Shown here piece after piece: positions 4,977 to 10,680 of a stretch of 10,680 bases of DNA (its first letter is position 1; each line of letters begins with the position of its first letter). The position numbers and the translations under genes were made by a program. The notes beneath the pieces were generated by a model that was given only the letters and a program-made list of their open reading frames with translations, ran no database searches and had not been told where the DNA came from. This DNA comes from Lawsonibacter sp. (lineage in GTDB: Bacteria; Bacillota; Clostridia; Oscillospirales; Oscillospiraceae): NCBI GenBank assembly GCA_020025455.1, contig JAHHSC010000041.1, positions 1-10,680 on the forward strand. The letters are read 5' to 3'.

Positions 4977-6854
4977 TTACTGCCCCTCCCGCTGCTTCAG
5001 GTAGACCATGAGCACGGCAACGTCAGCGGGAGAAACGCCGCTGACCCGGCTGGCCTGGCCCAGATTGTGGGGCCGGATGGCGGCCAGCTTCTGGCGGGCC
5101 TCCAGACGGATGCCGTGGATGGAGGAATAGTCGATGTCCTGGGGGAGCTTCTTCTCCTCCAGCCGCTTCAGCTCCTCCACCTGCTTGAGCTGGCGGCCGA
5201 TGTAGCCGGCGTACTTGATGGTGATCTCGGCCTCCTGGGCGATGGCGGGGGGCAGATCGGGCCGCTCCGGGTCGAAGGGGGCCAGCTCGGCATAGGTGAG
5301 CCGGGGGCGGCGCAGCAGGTCGGCCAGCCGGGCGCCGTTCTTCACGCCGGTCTCCCCTCTGGATTCCAGAAACGCGTCCAGCTCCGGGGAGGGCGGCGTG
5401 CCGGTGTGCTCCAGACGGTTCACCTCCCGGTCCACGGCGGCGTACTTGGCCAGCACCCGGTCGTACTGCTCCTTGGACACCAGCCCCAGCTGGTAGCCGA
5501 TGGGGGTGAGCCGCTGGTCGGCGTTGTCCTGGCGGTGGAGCAGGCGGTACTCGGTGCGGGAGGTCATCATGCGGTAGGGTTCGTTGGTCCCCTTGGTCAC
5601 CAGGTCGTCAATGAGTACGCCGATGTAGCCCTGGTCCCGGCGGAGCACCAGGGGGTCCTTCCCCTGGAGCTTCAAGGCGGCGTTGACACCGGCCACAAAG
5701 CCCTGTACGGCGGCCTCCTCATAGCCGGAGGAGCCGTTGAACTGCCCCGCGCCGAAGAGACCGGGCACCTTCTTGCACTCCAGCGTGGGCTCCAGCTCGG
5801 TGGGGTCCACGCAGTCATACTCGATGGCGTAGGCACAGCGGGTCATCTCGGCCTTTTCCAGACCGGGGATGGTGTGGAGCATCTGGATCTGGACCTCCTC
5901 CGGCAGGGAGGAGGAGAAGCCCTGAATGTACAGCTCCTCGGTGTTCAGGCCCATGGGCTCCACAAAAAGCTGGTGGCGGGTCTTGTCGGGGAAGCGCTCC
6001 ACCTTCGTCTCAATGGAGGGGCAGTAGCGGGGGCCGACGCCCTCGATGGTGCCGTCATACAGAGGGGAGCGGTCCATGTTGGCCCGGATGATGCGGTGGG
6101 TCTCCTCGTTGGTGTAGGTGAGCCAGCAGACGGCCTGGTTCTTGGGCGGGGTGACGGTCTGAAAGGAGAAGGCCAGCCCCTCATCGTCGCCGGGCTGGAG
6201 CTCCATCTTGTCAAAATCCACACTGCGGGCGTTCACTCTGGGGGGCGTGCCCGTCTTAAACCGGCGGATGCTGAGACCCAGGTCCTTCAAACTCTGGGTC
6301 AGGGGCAGGGCGGCGGCCAGGCCGTCGGGACCGGAGTTTTTCACCATCTCGCCCACCACGATGCGGCCGCCCAGATGGGTGCCGGTGGCCACCACGGCGG
6401 CCCGGACTCCGTATTCAGCCCCGGTGTCGGTGACCACGGCGGACACGGCCCCCTTCTCGGTGCGGACGGCCACCACCTCGGCCTGCTTGACCCAAAGATT
6501 CTCCTGCTGTTCCAGGGTGTGCTTCATGACCTGCTGATAGGCCCGGCGGTCGGCCTGGGCCCGGAGGGACCAGACGGCGGGGCCCTTGCCCCGGTTCAGC
6601 AGGCGGTACTGGATGCAGGCCTTGTCCGCGGCCCGGGCCATCTCGCCGCCCAGGGCGTCCAGCTCCCGGACCAGGTGGCCCTTTCCTGTGCCGCCGATGG
6701 CGGGGTTGCAGGGCATATTGCCGATGGCGTCCATGTTGACGGTGAAACACAGGGTACGCATCCCCATGCGGGCGGCGGCCAGCGCCGCCTCGATGCCTGC
6801 GTGTCCCGCCCCGATGACGGCGATGTCGAATTGTCCGGCGTCGTAAGTTCTCAT
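4977..6854 (-). CDS. mnmG: tRNA uridine-5-carboxymethylaminomethyl(34) synthesis enzyme MnmG
   Basis: MnmG (GidA) works with MnmE. It is the FAD-binding partner that installs the carboxymethylaminomethyl group on wobble uridine 34 of certain tRNAs, using methylene-tetrahydrofolate. The product is 625 residues, the usual length. Visible are the FAD dinucleotide motif GAGHAG (15-20), the block CNPAIGGTGKGH with catalytic C49, the second catalytic cysteine C278 in GPRYCPSIE, LFVEPMG (296-302), GQFNGSSGYEEAAVQG (370-385), TSRTEYRL (431-438), and the C-terminal YAGYIGRQ (548-555) that contacts MnmE and tRNA. The frame is open 71 codons further upstream, but that extension covers the promoter and lacks family similarity. 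I therefore use ATG 6854, despite its weak Shine-Dalgarno (AGAAAG). In many Firmicutes mnmG sits with mnmE and rsmG near the origin; here it is separated from both and followed by an MBL hydrolase. Confidence 0.95.
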   Translation of the reverse strand: MRTYDAGQFDIAVIGAGHAGIEAALAAARMGMRTLCFTVNMDAIGNMPCNPAIGGTGKGHLVRELDALGGEMARAADKACIQYRLLNRGKGPAVWSLRAQADRRAYQQVMKHTLEQQENLWVKQAEVVAVRTEKGAVSAVVTDTGAEYGVRAAVVATGTHLGGRIVVGEMVKNSGPDGLAAALPLTQSLKDLGLSIRRFKTGTPPRVNARSVDFDKMELQPGDDEGLAFSFQTVTPPKNQAVCWLTYTNEETHRIIRANMDRSPLYDGTIEGVGPRYCPSIETKVERFPDKTRHQLFVEPMGLNTEELYIQGFSSSLPEEVQIQMLHTIPGLEKAEMTRCAYAIEYDCVDPTELEPTLECKKVPGLFGAGQFNGSSGYEEAAVQGFVAGVNAALKLQGKDPLVLRRDQGYIGVLIDDLVTKGTNEPYRMMTSRTEYRLLHRQDNADQRLTPIGYQLGLVSKEQYDRVLAKYAAVDREVNRLEHTGTPPSPELDAFLESRGETGVKNGARLADLLRRPRLTYAELAPFDPERPDLPPAIAQEAEITIKYAGYIGRQLKQVEELKRLEEKKLPQDIDYSSIHGIRLEARQKLAAIRPHNLGQASRVSGVSPADVAVLMVYLKQREGQ

Positions 6855-6875
6855 AGCGTGCTTCTTTCTGTCAGA

Positions 6876-6893
6876 GCGGCCCGAAGGGGCCGC
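6876..6893 (-). other. Stable hairpin in the mnmG leader
   Basis: GCGGCCC / GGGCCGC (6876-6882 and 6887-6893) form a perfect 7-bp stem with a four-base loop. On the minus strand the loop reads CTTC. It lies between the predicted mnmG start point and the weak Shine-Dalgarno, with no U-tract, so it is a leader structure rather than a terminator. Confidence 0.55.
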
Positions 6894-6916
6894 CGGAATG
6901 GTGTTGTTACCGGGGT

Positions 6917-6945
6917 ATTTTATCACGATTTTCCGGCGGGAGCAA
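6917..6945 (-). promoter_or_regulatory. mnmG: Predicted extended -10 promoter of mnmG
   Basis: On the minus strand, TTGCTC (6940-6945) and TAAAAT (6917-6922) are 17 bp apart, and TGA directly before the -10 gives the extended TGn element. Transcription would begin near 6910, leaving a leader of about 55 bases. It fires away from the recJ promoter about 105 bp to the right. Confidence 0.75.
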
Positions 6946-7050
6946 GGCGGCGGCCGCAGAGCCCCGGCCTGTGGCCCTCTCCCCGCTGATTTCAGCCGCC
7001 GAAAGGGGCGGATATGCCGCGCCGGACAGGGGATTTCTGCCGCCATACCC

Positions 7051-7080
7051 TTGATGAAAAGCCCCATTTTGTGCTATACT
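7051..7080 (+). promoter_or_regulatory. recJ: Predicted extended -10 promoter of recJ-rel
   Basis: TTGATG (7051-7056) and TATACT (7075-7080) are separated by 18 bp, with TGC just before the -10 (extended TGn element). A start near 7087 gives a leader of about 60 bases. A second TATACT at 7117-7122 repeats the surrounding bases but has no recognisable -35. Confidence 0.75.
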
Positions 7081-7092
7081 GGTAAAGTTAAA

Positions 7093-7104
7093 CATAAGCT
7101 TATG
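7093..7104. repeat. Perfect 12-bp palindrome in the recJ leader
   Basis: CATAAGCTTATG is a perfect palindrome about ten bases after the predicted recJ start point. That position would suit a repressor operator, and twelve matched bases in an otherwise GC-rich region stand out. I do not recognise it as the site of a known regulator, and it does not resemble a Bacillus-type LexA box. Confidence 0.45.
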
Positions 7105-7131
7105 CGCCCATTTGGGTATACTGGCGTAAAG

Positions 7132-7140
7132 AAAGGGGGG
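7132..7140 (+). promoter_or_regulatory. Ribosome binding site that fixes the recJ start
   Basis: AAAGGGGGG ends six bases before ATG 7147. The same frame is open to 6898, but that extension spans both divergent promoters and does not resemble RecJ, so 7147 is the start. Confidence 0.75.
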
Positions 7141-7146
7141 CGTCTG

Positions 7147-9216
7147 ATGAAATATAAAGAGTGGCACGTCGCACCCCCCTGCCCCCAGGCCCAGGATGAG
7201 CTGGTCAAGGCCGGTGTTCCCACCCTGCTGGCCGGGCTTCTGGCCGGCCGGGGCGTGAGCGGGGCGCAGGAGGCCCAGCGGCTTCTGACCCCAACCCGGG
7301 AGCCGCTGAACGACCCTGCCCTGCTGTGCGATATGGACAAGGCGGCGGCCCGCATCCGCGAGGCCATGGAACGGGAAGAGCTGGTGGCGGTATACGGCGA
7401 TTACGACGTGGACGGCATCACCTCCACCTGCCTGCTCACCGAATGTCTCACCAGCCTGGGACTGCACATCGTGCCCTATATCCCCGGCCGTCTGGACGAG
7501 GGCTACGGGCTGAATCGAGAGGCCGTGTCCACCCTGGCCTCCAAGGGGGTCACCCTCATTATCACGGTGGACTGCGGCATCACCGCGGTGGACGAGGTGG
7601 CATTTGCCGGACAGCTGGGGGTGGATGTGGTGGTCACGGACCACCACGCCTGCAAGGAGACGCTCCCCCCCGCTGTGGCCGTGGTGGACCCCCACCGCCC
7701 CGACTGCCCCTACCCCTTCAAGGGGCTGGCCGGGGTAGGCGTGGCGCTGAAGCTGGCCATGGCGGTGGCGGGACCGGACCGGGCGGAGTGGGTCTTTGAC
7801 CGGTTCTGCGACCTGGCCGCCGTGGGCACGATTGCAGACGTGATGCCCATGGAGGGCGAAAACCGGGCCATTGTGAGCCGGGGCCTGCAATACCTCAATC
7901 CACCCAGGCGGCTGGGCCTGGAAAGCCTCATTCGGCAGGCCGGACTGGGGGACAAGCCCGTCACCACCGTCTCTGTGGGGTACACGCTGGCCCCCAGGGT
8001 GAACGCCTCCGGGCGTCTGGGGCAGGCGGAGGTGGCAGCCGAGCTTCTGCTCACACGGAACCCAGACCGGGCCGAGGAGCTGGCCCAGCAGCTGTGTGAG
8101 CTGAACCGGGAGCGGCAGGACATCGAGGCCGACATCTTTGCCCAGTGCACCGAGCGGCTGGACCGCTCCCCCCAGAAGGGGGCCATCGTGCTGGCGGATG
8201 AGCACTGGCATCAGGGCGTGGTGGGCATTGTGGCCTCCCGCCTCACCGAGCGGTACGGGTGCCCCGCCTTTATGATCTGTCTGGACCAGGGCATGGGCAA
8301 GGGCTCCTGCCGGAGCTGGGGCGGCGTGAATCTGTTCCGCCTGCTCACCGCCTGCGCCCCCCTGCTGGAGAGCTTCGGCGGTCACGCACTGGCGGCTGGC
8401 TTTACCGTGCGGGAGGAGAACATCCCCGCCCTGGGCGATGCGCTGCGGGCCGTTTTGCAGGAGGAGTACCAGGGGGAGGAGCTGCCCTCGGTGCTGGAGA
8501 TCGACGCGGTGGCGGACCCGGCGGCCCTCACCGTGTCTCAGGTGGAGTCGCTGGATCGGCTGGAGCCGTGCGGCACGGGCAACCCCAGGCCGGTTATGAT
8601 GCTCAGCGGAGCGCAGGTCCAGTCCATGTCCCAGGTGGGCCGGGGCCGACACCTGAAAATGAAGCTGGAAAGCCGGGGGAACACCCTGGATGCCATATAC
8701 TTCTCCGCCGACGGGGCGGAGCTGGGCCTGTCCCCCGGATGCCGGGTGGATGTGGCCTTCTACCCCCAGATCAACGAGTTCCGGGACAACCGGACGGTGC
8801 AGCTCCAGGTGGTGGATCTGCGCCTGGCCCCCTCACGGGCCCAGCTGGAGCGCTCCATCTACGAGAAGTTCAGACGGGACGAGCCGCTGACGGTGCAGGA
8901 GGCCCGGTTCCTCCTGCCGGAGCGGTCTGAATTTGTGGCGCTGTGGCGGTGGCTGGAGCACCAGGCCATGGATCGGGTGGTGGTGGAGGACACCCTGCCC
9001 CGGATCGCCCGGAGCGTGGCCCGCAGAGGGGGCGGACAGCGGGACGTGCCCGCCCGCACCCTGCTGTGCCTGGAGGTGTTCCAGGAGCGGGGCCTGATCC
9101 ATATGCGCGAGCGGAGCGACCGGGTCCAGATTACCCTGTGCCGTCTGGAGCACAAGGTAAATCTGGAGGAATCCACCCTGATGCGCCGCCTGCACAGTAT
9201 TTTGGGAGATCTGTGA
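7147..9216 (+). CDS. recJ: Single-stranded-DNA-specific exonuclease RecJ
   Basis: RecJ is the 5'-to-3' single-strand exonuclease of recombinational and mismatch repair, acting in the cytoplasm with metal ions. The product is 689 residues: longer than the E. coli type and somewhat shorter than B. subtilis RecJ. The DHH core shows DYDVDG (D85, D87, D89), TVDCG (140-144), TDHH (164-167) and CDLAAVGTIAD (221-231). A conserved LAPRVNASGRLG block (281-292) follows. The DHHA1 part carries SFGGHALAAG (409-418). The OB-fold region spans about 450-560, with the usual LEPCGTGNPRP. A Firmicutes-type C-terminal domain (about 565-689, with LPERSEFVALWRWL) ends the protein. All catalytic residues visible in the family are present. 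It is the first gene of an operon with rel, 31 bases downstream, and is divergent from mnmG. Confidence 0.95.
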   Translation: MKYKEWHVAPPCPQAQDELVKAGVPTLLAGLLAGRGVSGAQEAQRLLTPTREPLNDPALLCDMDKAAARIREAMEREELVAVYGDYDVDGITSTCLLTECLTSLGLHIVPYIPGRLDEGYGLNREAVSTLASKGVTLIITVDCGITAVDEVAFAGQLGVDVVVTDHHACKETLPPAVAVVDPHRPDCPYPFKGLAGVGVALKLAMAVAGPDRAEWVFDRFCDLAAVGTIADVMPMEGENRAIVSRGLQYLNPPRRLGLESLIRQAGLGDKPVTTVSVGYTLAPRVNASGRLGQAEVAAELLLTRNPDRAEELAQQLCELNRERQDIEADIFAQCTERLDRSPQKGAIVLADEHWHQGVVGIVASRLTERYGCPAFMICLDQGMGKGSCRSWGGVNLFRLLTACAPLLESFGGHALAAGFTVREENIPALGDALRAVLQEEYQGEELPSVLEIDAVADPAALTVSQVESLDRLEPCGTGNPRPVMMLSGAQVQSMSQVGRGRHLKMKLESRGNTLDAIYFSADGAELGLSPGCRVDVAFYPQINEFRDNRTVQLQVVDLRLAPSRAQLERSIYEKFRRDEPLTVQEARFLLPERSEFVALWRWLEHQAMDRVVVEDTLPRIARSVARRGGGQRDVPARTLLCLEVFQERGLIHMRERSDRVQITLCRLEHKVNLEESTLMRRLHSILGDL

Positions 9217-9247
9217 TCCCCATTCCCTAACACGAAGAGGTGAGAGT

Positions 9248-10680
9248 ATGGACCCTATTTTGGAACAATACCATGAGCTGGAGGAAAAGGTCAGCACCTA
9301 TACCCCAAATCTGGATACCCAGCGTCTCTTTGACGCCTTTACCTTCGCGGATACCGCCCACCACGGTCAGCTGCGCAAGAGCGGCGAGCCCTACATCATC
9401 CACCCCATTGCGGTGGCACTCATTGTGGCCGACCTGGAGCTGGATGTGGACTCGGTCATTGCGGCCCTGCTCCACGACTGCATCGAGGACACCGCTGCCA
9501 CCCACCAGGAGATCGCCAAGCGCTTTGGCGAGCCGGTGGCCGTGCTGGTGGAGGGCGTCACCAAGCTGACGCGGGTGCAGTGGGTCTCCAAAGAAGAGGA
9601 ACAGATGGAGAACCTGCGGAAAATGCTCATGGCCATGGCCCAGGACATCCGCGTCATCCTGATTAAAATCTGCGATCGGCTCCATAATATGCGCACCATG
9701 GAGTACCAGTCCCCGAAAAAGCAGCGCGAGAAGTCCCTGGAAACCATGGAGGTCTATGCCCCCATCGCCCACCGCCTAGGTATGCAGAAGCTGAAGTGGG
9801 AGCTGGAGGACCTGGCCCTTCAGTATCTGGACCCCGTGGGCTATAAGGAGATCGAGCAGCAGCTGATCGAGCGCTCCTCCACCCACGAGGAGTTTTTGGC
9901 CACCATCCAGCACCGCATCCAGCACCGGCTGGCCCAGGAGGGCATCCACTGCACCGTCTACGGCCGTGTGAAGCACATCTACTCCATCTACCGCAAGATG
10001 TACACCCAAAACAAGACCCTGGACGAGATCTTTGACCTGTATGCCTTCCGGGTCATCGTGGACGACATTCCCGAGTGCTACAACGTGCTGGGCTGCATCC
10101 ACGATATGTTCAAGCCGGTTCTGGGCCGCTTTAAGGACTATATCGGCACACCAAAGCCCAATATGTACCAGTCCCTGCACACCACGGTCATCGGCCGTGA
10201 GGGCATCCCCTTCGAGGTGCAGATCCGCACCTGGGAGATGCACCAGACCGCGGAGTACGGCATTGCCGCCCACTGGAAGTATAAGCAGGGCATGGCCAAC
10301 CAGAAGCTGGGCACCGAGGAGGACTTCGAGTGGGTCCGAAAGCTGCTGGAGAGCCAGCAGAACAGCGACGCCGAGGAATTTATCAGCACCCTGAAGGTGG
10401 ATATGTTCGCCGATGAGTGCTTTGTCTTTACCCCCAACGGCGACGTCATCAACCTGCCCGCCGGGGCCACCCCCATCGACTTTGCCTACAACATCCACTC
10501 CGCTGTGGGCAACACCATGGTGGGGGCCAAGGTCAACGGCCGCATCGTGCCCTACGACACCCCCCTCCATAACGGCGACATTGTGGAGGTGCTCACCTCC
10601 AAATCGGCCCGCGGGCCCAGCCGTGACTGGCTGGCCCTCTGCAAATCCAACGAGGCCCGCAACAAGATCCGCCAGTGGTT
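9248..10680 (+). CDS. rel: Bifunctional (p)ppGpp synthetase/hydrolase Rel (5' part, runs off the window)
   Basis: Rel makes and degrades the alarmone (p)ppGpp in the stringent response. The first 477 codons are in the window, out of the roughly 730-740 usual for the family. The N-terminal HD hydrolase domain has all metal ligands: H52 (IIHP), H76 and D77 (LLHDCIEDT) and D143 (ICDRLHN). The synthetase domain shows RFKD (294-297), KPNMYQSLHT and catalytic E323 in FEVQIRT. RFKD rather than the EFDD of synthetase-only RelA, with an intact HD site, indicates a bifunctional enzyme. A TGS domain begins near residue 386 (FVFTPNGDVINLP). GAGGTG at 9237-9242 serves ATG 9248. The 31-base gap from recJ has no promoter or terminator, so the two are probably co-transcribed. 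The C-terminal regulatory half is beyond the window. Confidence 0.95.
   Translation, partial: MDPILEQYHELEEKVSTYTPNLDTQRLFDAFTFADTAHHGQLRKSGEPYIIHPIAVALIVADLELDVDSVIAALLHDCIEDTAATHQEIAKRFGEPVAVLVEGVTKLTRVQWVSKEEEQMENLRKMLMAMAQDIRVILIKICDRLHNMRTMEYQSPKKQREKSLETMEVYAPIAHRLGMQKLKWELEDLALQYLDPVGYKEIEQQLIERSSTHEEFLATIQHRIQHRLAQEGIHCTVYGRVKHIYSIYRKMYTQNKTLDEIFDLYAFRVIVDDIPECYNVLGCIHDMFKPVLGRFKDYIGTPKPNMYQSLHTTVIGREGIPFEVQIRTWEMHQTAEYGIAAHWKYKQGMANQKLGTEEDFEWVRKLLESQQNSDAEEFISTLKVDMFADECFVFTPNGDVINLPAGATPIDFAYNIHSAVGNTMVGAKVNGRIVPYDTPLHNGDIVEVLTSKSARGPSRDWLALCKSNEARNKIRQW

Noticed and set aside
4857..6989. A 710-residue open frame on the plus strand opposite mnmG
   Set aside because: It mirrors mnmG in the complementary frame, where high third-position GC removes stop codons. 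Its translation is low-complexity (G, L, H, V, Q rich), has no family motifs, and mnmG itself has every expected motif.
6996..7011. CCGCC / GGCGG repeat between the divergent promoters
   Set aside because: A 5-bp stem in GC-rich DNA is expected by chance and no U-tract follows.
4977..7067. A longer, 696-residue MnmG starting at 7067
   Set aside because: The 71 extra residues span the extended -10 promoter and the leader hairpin and do not look like MnmG; ATG 6854 gives the standard 625-residue protein.
6907..8652. A 581-residue open frame on the minus strand opposite recJ and covering the divergent promoters
   Set aside because: It is antisense to RecJ motifs and covers both promoters; composition is typical of GC-driven shadow frames.

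Overview
The window looks like chromosomal DNA from a GC-rich anaerobic Clostridia-type bacterium, probably of the Oscillospiraceae / Flavonifractor-Lawsonibacter sort. This is inferred from strong G/C preference at third codon positions, sigma-A-type promoters, clear Shine-Dalgarno sites, a LysM/G5/M23 wall enzyme, a RecJ with the long Firmicutes-type C-terminus, and a bifunctional Rel. No mobile element, CRISPR array, tRNA or rRNA was seen. I found no convincing unknown multi-gene system: this is a housekeeping region, and the interest lies in its control sequences.

Layout from left to right. (1) Positions 1-85 hold the last codons of an upstream gene and its terminator. (2) Positions 86-385 are a 300-base intergenic region with an unexplained inverted repeat, a good sigma-A promoter and, at its start point, an exact match to the WalR (YycF) box. 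The region leads into a membrane-anchored M23 peptidase with LysM and G5 domains (386-1894), which ends at a UUCG-loop terminator. (3) A strong promoter drives pncB (nicotinate phosphoribosyltransferase, 2055-3500), but a near-perfect intrinsic terminator hairpin lies between that promoter and the ribosome binding site. (4) Two back-to-back hairpins separate pncB from the convergent secG (minus strand), which has its own promoter. (5) A minus-strand pair, mnmG followed by a metallo-beta-lactamase-fold hydrolase, is read from a good extended -10 promoter. (6) Divergent from mnmG, recJ and then rel (running off the right end) form a plus-strand operon with its own extended -10 promoter.

The genes serve separate core tasks: wall remodelling, NAD salvage, protein export, tRNA wobble-uridine modification, DNA repair and the stringent response. 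The recJ-rel pairing is a known Firmicutes arrangement, although the apt gene often found between them is absent. The WalR box before a wall hydrolase gene ties gene function to a known regulon. The terminator inside the pncB leader suggests attenuation or operator control of NAD salvage.
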